Assembly (NCBI RefSeq): GCF_001971585.1
Contig: NZ_CP019323.1
Span: forward strand, 672,053 to 736,052
Direction: 5' to 3'
DNA length: 64,000 nt
From: Companilactobacillus allii
GTDB taxonomy: Bacteria; Bacillota; Bacilli; Lactobacillales; Lactobacillaceae
A model generated the notes under the pieces. The model was not told where the DNA came from and did no database searches. It saw nothing but the letters and a program-made list of their open reading frames with translations. How positions within the stretch are numbered: the stretch's first letter is position 1; every line of letters begins with the position of its first letter. Shown in pieces: positions 53,349 to 62,176 of the stretch. The position numbers were made by a program, and so were the translations under genes.

Positions 53349-53560
53349 GAGAGTGTGACAAAACACGTTCAGCTTTCGAGTATAATGTAAAATAAGTAGA
53401 TATTCACGTAAGTGGATGTCTACTTATTTTTGATTAAACGGAGAAGGCTGTGTTTTGTCACACGTTTTCACTGCAAGTTTGAGTAGAAAAAAAGTTAAGC
53501 TACAATCCTATTTTTTTAGACAGAAAAAATTATTACCACACGTTTTCATTAAAATTTCTT
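53349..53560 (+). repeat. Dispersed structured repeat R2, copy B
   Basis: Outer stem GTGTGACAAAACAC (53353-53366) with its perfect complement at 53450-53463. Inner hairpin ATTCAC/GTGGAT with a GTAA loop, extended by AATAAGTAGA/TCTACTTATT. Conserved CTTTCGAGTATAAT, AAACGGAGAAGG and GCAAGTTTGAGTAGAA. A degenerate 3' half ends near 53560. Confidence 0.75.
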
Positions 53561-53590
53561 CGCACTACAAAACTTTTTTTCGACTTTTTT

Positions 53591-53612
53591 GACCTTACAA
53601 AATTGTAAGGTC
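53591..53612. promoter_or_regulatory. Palindromic operator of the MacAB-like operon
   Basis: GACCTTACAA, two bases, TTGTAAGGTC: a perfect 10-bp dyad, followed by GTAAGAC and AAATCC as at 45230. Confidence 0.7.
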
Positions 53613-53701
53613 AAGTAAGACAAATCCCACTACAAAGCCATTTATTGATATTAAAATATTAATAGGAATATTAATGAGCTTTTTACAAGTGGGGGAAAAG
53701 T

Positions 53702-54607
53702 ATGAAAAGAATCAAAGTTATTATTTGGGGAATTGCAGTAATTATGCTTGGCATCACTTTGTTTGTGGTCCTTGGTAAGGAAAATTCTACTGATAAGCCA
53801 AAATATACGACTTATACAGTAAAAACTGAGAACACAAGATATTTTAATGGGGTTGTTCAAGAGGATCAAAAACAAGCTGTATCCCAAGATGTTAAGTCAG
53901 CAGACGAAACTCTAGTAGCTAGCTATGTCAATAGTGGGGATCCAGTTACTAAAGGGGAGACTCTATTTTCCTTTTACAACGATATGACGTCTGAAATAAA
54001 CGGAGTTAATCTAGAGATCAAACAGGCTCAGTTGACGATTCAGGAATTGAACAAGACAACTGATAAAAATACAGATTATCAAATTGAGTTGGCTAAGGAT
54101 CAAGAAGCTCTGAATGACGCTCAGGATAAGTTAAACAAATTGAATAAGGAACAAAATCGTGTAGTAACTGCTCCAATCAATGGAACTTATTACGAAAGTG
54201 CTGGACACAGTTATATTTATGGGTCTCCCATTATTGTAGGAAATGTTAATGAGTTCAGTGTTGATAAGATAAAACTTGGTAAAGAAGTCAGCGTTATAAA
54301 AAATAACGGCAAGAAAATCACTGGTAGCTACACAAAAAAGGACAGTATTCCATACAACAATGGTGCTGTGTCATATTATCACTTCCAAGTTAGTACAGAT
54401 GAAGAGTTACCATATGGTATGCATGTCCAAATCAAGAATCAATCCAAAGGATATAAGATCCCAGAAGCTGCTGTAAAATCTGGTGATACTGTTTATCTAG
54501 TTAGGAATGGTAAAAAGCATGAAAGAATTCTTAATCTAACTAAGAGTGGCCATTATTATTATGCTAAAGAAGGAATCAAGGCTGGCGACAAGCTAGTCTT
54601 GTTCTAG
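53702..54607 (+). CDS. Membrane-fusion (HlyD/MacA-like) protein
   Basis: 301 residues. One N-terminal helix (VIIWGIAVIMLGITLFVVL), a lipoyl-type region (VASYVNSGDPVTKGETLFSF), a coiled coil (about 100-150) and a barrel domain. Matches YknX/MacA proteins that work with ABC exporters. First gene of a four-gene operon. Confidence 0.85.
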   Translation: MKRIKVIIWGIAVIMLGITLFVVLGKENSTDKPKYTTYTVKTENTRYFNGVVQEDQKQAVSQDVKSADETLVASYVNSGDPVTKGETLFSFYNDMTSEINGVNLEIKQAQLTIQELNKTTDKNTDYQIELAKDQEALNDAQDKLNKLNKEQNRVVTAPINGTYYESAGHSYIYGSPIIVGNVNEFSVDKIKLGKEVSVIKNNGKKITGSYTKKDSIPYNNGAVSYYHFQVSTDEELPYGMHVQIKNQSKGYKIPEAAVKSGDTVYLVRNGKKHERILNLTKSGHYYYAKEGIKAGDKLVLF

Positions 54608-54617
54608 GCGGTGAAAT

Positions 54618-55295
54618 ATGCTAAAAGTAAAAAATGTTGGGAAAGCATATCGGGATTTTGTGGCTTTAGAAAATATCAACTTAGAAGTTGCTGACGAGGA
54701 ATTCTTGGCAATTATGGGTCCATCTGGATCAGGTAAATCAACGCTCATCAATATCTTGGGATTATTGGATCAAAAGTATAGTGGTGAGTATCTTTTGAAT
54801 GATGAAAATTATAAAAAGACAAATGATAATCTGTTGTCTCAGATACGTGGTGACAAATTAGGGTTTGTCTTTCAAAATTTCAAACTATTAACAACATATA
54901 GCGTTTATGAAAATATTGAAGTCCCATTAATTTATAGTAAAAAGAAACAGAAGAACAAAAAAGAGCTGATTGAAGATGTCATTAAAAAAGTCGGATTATC
55001 CGGTAAAGAAAAGAATCTTCCTTCAGAATTATCAGGTGGCCAGCAACAACGTGTGGCAATAGCACGTGCCATCGTTAATCATCCCAAGTTGATTATTGCA
55101 GACGAACCAACCGGAGCACTGGATACGAAGACTAGTAGTGAGATCATGGATATATTCACTAAACTCAATCAAGATGGTACAACTATTATCATGGTCACTC
55201 ATGACGAAGAAGTCGCACAATATGCAATGCGTACGGTTTACATTCGTGATGGCCATCTATATAACGATGAAAAGAGTGTGAAGAAGAATGTTTGA
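54618..55295 (+). CDS. MacB/YknY-like ABC ATP-binding protein
   Basis: 225 residues. Walker A MGPSGSGKSTLINIL, signature LSGGQQQRVAIARAI, Walker B LIIADEPTGALDTKT. Overlaps the permease by eight bases. Energises export of a peptide or toxic compound. Confidence 0.92.
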   Translation: MLKVKNVGKAYRDFVALENINLEVADEEFLAIMGPSGSGKSTLINILGLLDQKYSGEYLLNDENYKKTNDNLLSQIRGDKLGFVFQNFKLLTTYSVYENIEVPLIYSKKKQKNKKELIEDVIKKVGLSGKEKNLPSELSGGQQQRVAIARAIVNHPKLIIADEPTGALDTKTSSEIMDIFTKLNQDGTTIIMVTHDEEVAQYAMRTVYIRDGHLYNDEKSVKKNV

Positions 55296-56448
55296 TAAAT
55301 TTTCGATCGCACTGAAATCAATCGGTAAAAATAAGAACCGTAATTTTCTAACTATGCTAGGTATTATTATTGGTATTTCTAGTGTTATTTGTATCCTAGC
55401 TATCGGGGATGGATTTACACATCGAATCAATACCGAAAGTGGCGGTCATAACGATAAAAATCGTTTCAGCTTAGATTACACACCGAAAGCTGCCGATGAG
55501 AATACTAATAATGGCTTTACTAATAATGATGCTTATATTTTGGAGAATATATCTGGAGTTGATCATGTCAAACTGACCAGTAGTTATGGAGACTCTGACG
55601 GTAGTGTAAGTTATAACGGTAAGAAAACGACAATGTCTCTGAATAAGGCGCCTAAAAAATTGAAGTTGTCTAAGGGTAAAGTCAATTCACTAGATCCAGA
55701 TGACCCAAGTGGCGTGTTTATTTCTAGTGATTTAGCAAGTCGCTTATTCAAGAACAAGTCACCTTTGAATAAGGCCGTAATAGTTAGCGACAATACCTTC
55801 ATAGTCAAAGGTGTTTATCGTATAGGTGATATGGAATACAAGCCAGATATGTATGTTTCAAAGTCAGTCTTCAAAGAACTGTTCGCGGATCAAATAATTC
55901 AAGATGAAGCCAAGATATACGTAACTAGTTCAGCGAATAAGAAAAAGATCGGTAAAATTGCGGTCGAAAAAATGAAGAAGTTTGGTGAGAATAAGCAGAC
56001 AGGTAAGTATAAAGTATTGAAGCCTGATGCAATGACCAAGTCATTTACTAAGATATTGAATTACGTGACATACTTCGTTGCCTTTGTGGCTGGAATATCT
56101 TTGTTGATAGCCGGAATAGGCGTTATGAACGTTATGTATATCACTGTTTCAGAGCGTCGCAAGGAGATTGGGATTAGACGTGCTTTTGGGGCAACATCAA
56201 GTGATATAAGGAACCAATTCTTAATTGAAAGTGTTGTTTTGTGTATGATAGGTGGAATTGTTGGTATTCTAATGGGGTATTTATTCGTATCACTGATCAA
56301 TCTGTTCTTACCTTTTAAAGCGATAATCACTATTTATGCAGTGATCATATCACTTTCAGTTTCAACAGCAGTCGGATTGGTATTTGGTTACATACCATCT
56401 AACAAAGCTGCCAAATCACCATTAGTTGGACTACTTAAGGAAGAATAG
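55288..56448 (+). CDS. MacB/YknZ-like ABC permease
   Basis: 386 residues: one helix, a large extracytoplasmic MacB periplasmic-core-like domain (about 45-255), then three helices with the FtsX motif SERRKEIGIRRAFGATSSDI. Its substrate is unknown; such systems often protect against antimicrobial peptides. Confidence 0.9.
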   Translation: MFDKFSIALKSIGKNKNRNFLTMLGIIIGISSVICILAIGDGFTHRINTESGGHNDKNRFSLDYTPKAADENTNNGFTNNDAYILENISGVDHVKLTSSYGDSDGSVSYNGKKTTMSLNKAPKKLKLSKGKVNSLDPDDPSGVFISSDLASRLFKNKSPLNKAVIVSDNTFIVKGVYRIGDMEYKPDMYVSKSVFKELFADQIIQDEAKIYVTSSANKKKIGKIAVEKMKKFGENKQTGKYKVLKPDAMTKSFTKILNYVTYFVAFVAGISLLIAGIGVMNVMYITVSERRKEIGIRRAFGATSSDIRNQFLIESVVLCMIGGIVGILMGYLFVSLINLFLPFKAIITIYAVIISLSVSTAVGLVFGYIPSNKAAKSPLVGLLKEE

Positions 56449-56460
56449 GGGGAAGAAACT

Positions 56461-56910
56461 ATGAAGAATTTGTATAGATTAGATAGATTAACACTCTTTG
56501 CGTTATTTTTGATTTACGCATTCAGTGGAATAACAGCCATGGTTTTGGCAAACGAAGCAACACCAGAAATGGGTAGAGTTATGGAACTAGTTGTTTATGT
56601 CGTTGGATTAATAATCGGATTTGTGATCTATTATGGAATCATGTATTTGATTTTGAAAAATAGTGAGTTTGATTTCCAAAAAACTATCTTCGTTAACATT
56701 GCTATAGGATTGATAGTCGTAGCATTGTTGTCAGGAATAGTTGGAGCAATCACCAATAAAGGCTTGAATATTTGGGTAAAAGTTATTGTTGGATTATTGG
56801 GTAACGGACTTACAATAGCGCTTAATTGGAAGTATTTACAAGTTTCACAGAGTAGTAAGATCAAAGTTAGTATATTGAGTGTTTTGAGTTTTTTTGTTTC
56901 AGTTATATAA
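56461..56910 (+). CDS. Four-helix membrane protein of unknown function
   Basis: 149 residues, ATG after GGGGGAAG, 12 bases after the permease. Four hydrophobic segments (about 11-30, 42-65, 76-98, 107-121) and a hydrophobic C-terminus. It is probably an accessory to the exporter. No family recognised. Confidence 0.6.
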   Translation: MKNLYRLDRLTLFALFLIYAFSGITAMVLANEATPEMGRVMELVVYVVGLIIGFVIYYGIMYLILKNSEFDFQKTIFVNIAIGLIVVALLSGIVGAITNKGLNIWVKVIVGLLGNGLTIALNWKYLQVSQSSKIKVSILSVLSFFVSVI

Positions 56911-57050
56911 GAAGAGCGCACCAAATCGCGGTAATTCCCGAGCATTAACATAATATGGGGAGCCATTCACGAATGTGAATGACGCCCTATATTACGTTAA
57001 GCGGAAGAAATTGAGATTTGGTGCGCGTTTAAGCCGCAAGTTTGAGAAGC
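56911..57050 (+). repeat. Dispersed structured repeat R2, copy C
   Basis: Outer stem GCGCACCAAATC (56916-56927) with its perfect complement at 57015-57026, a sequence different from the other copies. Inner hairpin CATTCAC/GTGAATG with a GAAT loop, extended by TAATAT/ATATTA. Conserved TTAAGCGGAAGAAATTG and GCAAGTTTGAGAAGC. The first inner motif is diverged. Confidence 0.7.
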
Positions 57051-57235
57051 AAACAAGAGGAGCACTAGTGGTTTGAAGTAAAGACAAAGAGTACATTTAT
57101 AAACCGCTTACAAAAATGATGAAAAAGTGAATGAAAAATCTGGTATAGTATTTATATAAGATTTTTAAGAATTATTCAAACAAAAATTTAAATAACAAAT
57201 AAAAATCATCATTGTGGCGGTGGTGTAGGGGTGCT

Positions 57236-57985
57236 ATGAGAAAGCTTCTGGGGATTATAGCGGTACTTTTAGCAGTCGGTACGTTGATAAGTTGTAGTAG
57301 CAGTGTGAACAAGGCTTATAGTAGTAAAACCGGCAGTGCACAAACAGTTGTTAGGAACAGAGTTGAGATCAATCAAACAAAATGGAATAAGGAAATCAGT
57401 GCCGCAAACGTAGAATATCTACCTAGCGACACTGATTTTGATGAAGTCTTTCCAGAAACATGGACCGACCTCAAGAAATCCAATAGCTTCATAATTGAAG
57501 GTACCGTACTTAACTATGAAAAAATGAGAGATACTTTGAAAGTTGAAAGTAAGATAACTATACATGTTGATAAAGTCATATATGGCAACAAGGTTCTTGA
57601 AAATCAGAATATCGTAACGGTTGTGCCTACTGGATTCTCAACATCAAAAGGAACCGATGACAATACTAAAAAATCTGAACAGGTCCTATATAAGAAGACC
57701 AGTTTCCCATTACCGAAGATCGGTTCCAAAGTCATAACTGGCTTGAAGTCCAATGAAGAACGTTATGAGGACAATCCAGCACTAAAGAAATCAATGATAA
57801 AATACGGACTGGATGGTAAAGATGCTTATTTAATAGCAATGCCAAATTACAATTTTTGGGTACAAAACAGTGATAATAAGTACGTGATAAATAATCTAGA
57901 TATTCGTAATATGAAGAAATCCAATCCTAATTATGGGAAAGTATCTGAATTGTTTGATTTAACAGATAAGTTGAATAGAGTGTGA
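57236..57985 (+). CDS. Lipoprotein of unknown function
   Basis: 249 residues from ATG 57236 with AGGGG upstream. Signal MRKLLGIIAVLLAVGTLISC with lipobox Cys at about residue 20. The mature domain has mixed strand patterns (FIIEGTVLNYEKMRDTLKVE) resembling small OB- or DUF-type wall proteins, without a known motif. Its promoter (TATAGT) and a cre-like ATAAACCGCTTACA (57099-57112, minus strand) lie upstream. Confidence 0.65.
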   Translation: MRKLLGIIAVLLAVGTLISCSSSVNKAYSSKTGSAQTVVRNRVEINQTKWNKEISAANVEYLPSDTDFDEVFPETWTDLKKSNSFIIEGTVLNYEKMRDTLKVESKITIHVDKVIYGNKVLENQNIVTVVPTGFSTSKGTDDNTKKSEQVLYKKTSFPLPKIGSKVITGLKSNEERYEDNPALKKSMIKYGLDGKDAYLIAMPNYNFWVQNSDNKYVINNLDIRNMKKSNPNYGKVSELFDLTDKLNRV

Positions 57986-58197
57986 AAAAGCACGTTCAGT
58001 TTTCGAGTATAATCGCAAAGAAGTCGGAATTCACGCAAGTGAATATCGACTTCTTTTGATTAAACGGAGAAAATTGTGCTTTTTCACACGTTTTCGCAGC
58101 AAGTTTGAGTATAAAAAAGTCATGTCACAATCCTTTTTTTATTAAACGGAAAAAGTTGCGCTTTTTCACACGTTTTCACAGCAAGTTTGAGTAGAAG
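57978..58197 (+). repeat. Dispersed structured repeat R2, copy D (with duplicated 3' half)
   Basis: Outer stem GTGTGAAAAAGCAC (57980-57993) with its perfect complement at 58076-58089. Inner hairpin ATTCAC/GTGAAT with a GCAA loop, extended by AAGAAGTCG/CGACTTCTT. A second 3' half (58141-58197) carries GCGCTTTTTCACAC, which could compete for the same 5' arm. Confidence 0.75.
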
Positions 58198-58309
58198 CAA
58201 AGTTTTGTCACACCCAACCTATCTTTACAAAAACAAAATTAAAAACTATAATATTACAAAATATCTAAATATATTATAGAATAATTAGAAAAAGAGGGAG
58301 GGAATTGTT

Positions 58310-59653
58310 TTGGATGTGGATGAATTCATCACGAGCCATACTACTAAGTTTGTTGAATTGTTCAAAGAACTGATCAGTGATAAAGGTATCAGTGCTACTG
58401 GAGAAGGAATTAATGAGACAGTGAATTTCTTGACGGGTACGCTTGAAAAATTGCTTGGTGCTAATGTCGAAGTGATTGAGACTGCTGGATCACCAACAAT
58501 TCTGGCTGATATCAAGGGGAATGCTAGTGAAACGGTCTTATTCTATGGACATTATGACGTTATGACGCCGGGGAATATTGAAGATTGGCACACTGATCCA
58601 TTTGTTTTGACCGAAAAAGATAATCGATTCTTTGGTCGCGGTGTTGGTGACAATAAAGGACAGTTACTCGCACAAATACTGGGGATGTACTCTTACAAAA
58701 AAGTTAATGGAAATTTTCCATTCAACATCAAGTTTTTGATCGAGGGCGAAGAGGAACAAGGTAGCAAGAATCTTCCAATTACGGTTAAGAAATTAGCTGA
58801 TAATAAGTTGAAAGACGTCGATTTTGCAATTGTAGTTGATGGATCATTCAACCAATCAGGTCAACATGTATTAAGGCTGGGCAATCGTGGCGCACTAGGA
58901 TTTGAGATTACTGCCACAACCGGTACTCAAGATAATCACTCTGGTAATCTGGGCAATATCATGCAAAATCCTATCTTAGTACTGATGGGTGTAGTCCAAA
59001 AAATGTACGATTTGAAGAATAAGAAAGTCTTGATCCCGAATTATTATAGAGGGGTCAACAAACCAGATGCAAAAGAAATTGCATGGATGAAAAAATTACC
59101 ATTTGATAAAAGTTCCATCACTGAACAAACCGGTGTAAAAACTTTGCCAGCAACTGGTTTAGAATATTATGAAAAGTTAATGTTCCAACCGACTTTCAAT
59201 ATCGCTGGGATCAACTCTGGTTATAGTGAGAAGGGAATCAAGACGATTATTCCTAATCAAGCCATCATGAAGTTGGATCTACGTTTGGTTGGTGATCAAG
59301 ATGTCTATGCTATTAAAAAATCAATCGATGAATTGTTAGAGACAGAAATTAACAGTGGATTAATTAAGATCAATTACTTAGTTACAGTTCCACCATGTAA
59401 GACAGATTCAAATAATGAACATATCGCAAGTATTGTAAAAGCAATCAAGGCAGCAACTGGATCTGACCTAATTGAACCGGTAATGCCCGGGACAGTTCCA
59501 AACTACGTGTGGGGTGACATTCTAAAGGTCGACTCCTTCACGATACCGTATGCTAATTTTGATCAACATAATCATGCACCTAATGAGAATCTGACGCAGA
59601 GTGCCTTTTATAGCGGGATCAAAACCACTTATGAATTGCTTAATAGTATATAA
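58310..59653 (+). CDS. M20-family metallopeptidase (dipeptidase)
   Basis: 447 residues, TTG start behind GAGGGAGG (GTG 58316 is an alternative). Zinc ligands and catalytic residues: FYGHYDVM, GVGDNKGQ, EGEEEQGS, VVDGSFN and the final His in NFDQHNHAPNEN. The family cleaves dipeptides or tripeptides in the cytoplasm, in keeping with peptide uptake by Opp. Confidence 0.9.
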   Translation: MDVDEFITSHTTKFVELFKELISDKGISATGEGINETVNFLTGTLEKLLGANVEVIETAGSPTILADIKGNASETVLFYGHYDVMTPGNIEDWHTDPFVLTEKDNRFFGRGVGDNKGQLLAQILGMYSYKKVNGNFPFNIKFLIEGEEEQGSKNLPITVKKLADNKLKDVDFAIVVDGSFNQSGQHVLRLGNRGALGFEITATTGTQDNHSGNLGNIMQNPILVLMGVVQKMYDLKNKKVLIPNYYRGVNKPDAKEIAWMKKLPFDKSSITEQTGVKTLPATGLEYYEKLMFQPTFNIAGINSGYSEKGIKTIIPNQAIMKLDLRLVGDQDVYAIKKSIDELLETEINSGLIKINYLVTVPPCKTDSNNEHIASIVKAIKAATGSDLIEPVMPGTVPNYVWGDILKVDSFTIPYANFDQHNHAPNENLTQSAFYSGIKTTYELLNSI

Positions 59654-59759
59654 TTAATGCCAGTTTACGGAATGTATTGGAAATAAAAGGGTTTAAAGTG
59701 AACATAGTAAAATAAAAGAACTATAATGAACTTGTACTAATCAGAAAGGAAGATTAATT

Positions 59760-59978
59760 ATGGCTGTAGAAGTTGGAAAAACAAGTTTATTAGATAAAAA
59801 CATGAAAGATGTCTTCGATTGGAGCGATTCAGATATGCCTGTACGTGACGCTATCTGGGATCATTTCATGGAGGCAACAAATCACAGTACTGATAAGACT
59901 ACAGAAGAAGCAAAGAAGTATGATGACATGGCTGAAGCAGATCTAAAACCAGCAGTTGAGAAATTGTTGAAAAAATAA
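59760..59978 (+). CDS. Small acidic protein of unknown function
   Basis: 72 residues, ATG behind GAAAGGAAG. Soluble, helical, acidic in the middle (TEEAKKYDDMAEADLKPA) with a Lys-rich end. Conserved-looking but not recognised. Confidence 0.55.
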   Translation: MAVEVGKTSLLDKNMKDVFDWSDSDMPVRDAIWDHFMEATNHSTDKTTEEAKKYDDMAEADLKPAVEKLLKK

Positions 59979-59994
59979 CAATAATATTTGAAAT

Positions 59995-60024
59995 GAAAAA
60001 AGCAGGCTAGTTAGCCTGCTTTTT
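59995..60024. terminator. Convergent terminator
   Basis: AAAAAGCAGGCTA pairs with TAGCCTGCTTTTT. Confidence 0.9.
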
Positions 60025-60035
60025 GCGTCTCTATA

Positions 60036-61730
60036 TTAATTGTTCATTAATTGGTTCAGTAGTTCCTTGGCGGATTCATGCAGGCTGTCCTTGGATTTGT
60101 CATAACCCAAGTGAGTATAGATCTCACCAACATAAACATTGTTCTCATATAGCTTGTTGAAGACCTTATCAATGATTGGACGAGTTCTTGCTTCTTCTTG
60201 AACTGGGCCAAATGGATTGGCGAAGAAAGTAGTACTCATACCAACTTCATCAGTTGTTCCAAGCGCCTTTCTTTTACCGGCGATGAAGGTTGCTTTAGCA
60301 TGGTCTTCATCAGGAAATTGATGTAGTCCGATTTGAGCATCATAGTTATTGGCATAAACCCACATATCGATACTGTGATGATCGATAACTCGCTTGTATG
60401 TATTGGCTGGCAAAATAACACGAGCATTCTTCAATTCAGGATTCAAGTAGATACCACGATCCATATTGTTAAAGGCGACTGAACTACTTAGATCATCCAG
60501 TCGAACGAAGGCACCAGTTTCAGTTCCTTGTGCATAGAGATTGCCATCTTTATCAAATGCAAAACTACCCATATCATCAAAAATCGTTTCAATATCAATG
60601 ATCTTGTCGTCAGCGATTTCTTGCAGAGCTTCAATAGATTCAGACTTTCCGGCACCAGAGTCACCGAAGAAGACAACTGACTTTGTTTTTCCATTTGAAA
60701 AGCTGATACGGACCATTGAACCGTGGATAGGTAAACGGTCCTCATAAATCATATGTAAGTTGTGAAGTGTCAGGCACATCTTCTTCATATAACCAAAGTA
60801 AGTAGTCTTGTCGTTGTATGGAACTTCACCGACCCAGATGTCATTTGCTTCATCGTGATAATAATGACAAACGTCACCTTCTGTTTCATCTAATCCAAAT
60901 AATAGGATCTCATCAGGCTTTTGGCCTTTGATACTTTCTTCATCAGCGACGTCAAACAAGTTGGCTAGAGCGACACCACTTACGAAGTAATCACGGTGGA
61001 AGTAGATATAAGCAAGGCTTTCACCAATGTGGGCTGGGAAACAGAACCATTCATTTTGTTTACCATCGAATTTAGCAATAGGGTTATTTTCAACGGCACT
61101 GAAAACACCTTCACGTTTGTTTGATTTAGTGTGCATCATCATTGGTGGACGTAACATTAATGTATCTAGGAAACGGATACTTTTGAGGCTTTCATAACCA
61201 GCTGGTGTTGGCCAGTCGATCGATTGTGTAAGCACACATGCGTTAGTACCAGCATTGACTTGACGATATGTACGATTTGAGAATCCTTGAATTTTTTCTT
61301 CAACTGCACGATATAGGTTAATGACAGTTTCGTTAAAGTGATTATCAATGTCCATGAAATTACCAGTGACAATATCACTGTTATGTTTGTTGATTAGAGA
61401 AACTCTGAAGTATGAACGATAAAATGAATATAAATCTTCAATACTTGCAAGAATTTGTTCACGATCATATTTTTCATAAACATCTTTGTTATCAATTAAG
61501 ATAGCCTTGAGAGTTTTGATGTAATCTTTGGGATTGATTCCCTCATAGCTATTAGTCAATGATTTTTGACTTTCTTCTAGATATAGTTTAACTAAATCTG
61601 AGAATCCTTGGCTATTGATTAGTTGGAATATATCTTGAATGTATTCCTCGTTATAGTTGATAACTGCGACTGAACGATCAGGGTTCATATAAAACGCGTC
61701 TGATTCTACAGCTTTTGATGTTTTAAACAT
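60036..61730 (-). CDS. PEPCK/HPr-kinase-like P-loop protein
   Basis: 564 residues from ATG 61730 after AAAGGAG. A P-loop FFGDSGAGKSESIEAL is near residue 357, with an acidic segment DIETIFDDMGSF after it, as in ATP-dependent phosphoenolpyruvate carboxykinase and HPr kinase. The long N-terminal half is specific to a lactobacillar PEPCK-like group. Whether it makes phosphoenolpyruvate or phosphorylates a protein cannot be told here. Confidence 0.7.
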   Translation of the reverse strand: MFKTSKAVESDAFYMNPDRSVAVINYNEEYIQDIFQLINSQGFSDLVKLYLEESQKSLTNSYEGINPKDYIKTLKAILIDNKDVYEKYDREQILASIEDLYSFYRSYFRVSLINKHNSDIVTGNFMDIDNHFNETVINLYRAVEEKIQGFSNRTYRQVNAGTNACVLTQSIDWPTPAGYESLKSIRFLDTLMLRPPMMMHTKSNKREGVFSAVENNPIAKFDGKQNEWFCFPAHIGESLAYIYFHRDYFVSGVALANLFDVADEESIKGQKPDEILLFGLDETEGDVCHYYHDEANDIWVGEVPYNDKTTYFGYMKKMCLTLHNLHMIYEDRLPIHGSMVRISFSNGKTKSVVFFGDSGAGKSESIEALQEIADDKIIDIETIFDDMGSFAFDKDGNLYAQGTETGAFVRLDDLSSSVAFNNMDRGIYLNPELKNARVILPANTYKRVIDHHSIDMWVYANNYDAQIGLHQFPDEDHAKATFIAGKRKALGTTDEVGMSTTFFANPFGPVQEEARTRPIIDKVFNKLYENNVYVGEIYTHLGYDKSKDSLHESAKELLNQLMNN

Positions 61731-61989
61731 GTATATAAGTTCTCCTTTCAATTTAGGGCTTAAATAACATTCTAAAACATTTTGGGTAAAATTTACATAT
61801 GAAATTAAATAAAAATTAGAATATTTTAATTAAACATTTCAAAAGTTAGATTAGAATAAAATGAAAGGGCTTTACTTAGTGCGACATGAGATATGGACAA
61901 AACGTCTGTTGCGTATAGGGCTTAGGAGCTTATTTTATTAAATAAATAGAATTATTTATAAAATGATTTTATAATTTAAATTAAAAAGG
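61731..61989. other. AT-rich gap without recognised gene
   Basis: Contains promoter-like AT stretches and a 26-codon open frame at 61861-61941 (begins MKGLYLVRHE) without a clear ribosome site. Nothing else supported. Confidence 0.4.
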
Positions 61990-62018
61990 TTGTAATCAAA
62001 ATTTAATAATGCTATATT
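61990..62018 (+). promoter_or_regulatory. tRNA-Asn promoter
   Basis: TTGTAA, 17 bases, TATATT, 17 bases before the tRNA. Confidence 0.75.
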
Positions 62019-62035
62019 AATACCCATAACACGAG

Positions 62036-62108
62036 TGATCAGTAGTTCAGTTGGTAGAACGCTTGACTGTTAATCATGAGGTCGCTGGTTCGAACCCAGC
62101 CTGGTCAG
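62036..62108 (+). tRNA. tRNA-Asn (anticodon GTT)
   Basis: 73 bases. Acceptor TGATCAG pairs with CTGGTCA; the T-loop is GGTTCGAACCC; the anticodon GTT is at 62069-62071. CCA is not encoded. Confidence 0.95.
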
Positions 62109-62114
62109 TAAAGG

Positions 62115-62145
62115 GAAGTCCACAGTGAGTGGACTTCTTTTTTTC
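62115..62145 (+). terminator. Terminator after tRNA-Asn
   Basis: GAAGTCCAC/GTGGACTTC with an AGTGA loop, then T7. Confidence 0.9.
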
Positions 62146-62176
62146 TTTTTTAGTTTAATTGAGTGGGGATGAAAAT

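Noticed and set aside
61861-61941. 26-codon ORF beginning MKGLYLVRHE, like a phosphoglycerate mutase start
   Set aside because: The similarity is six residues, no ribosome site is evident and nothing else of the fold follows.
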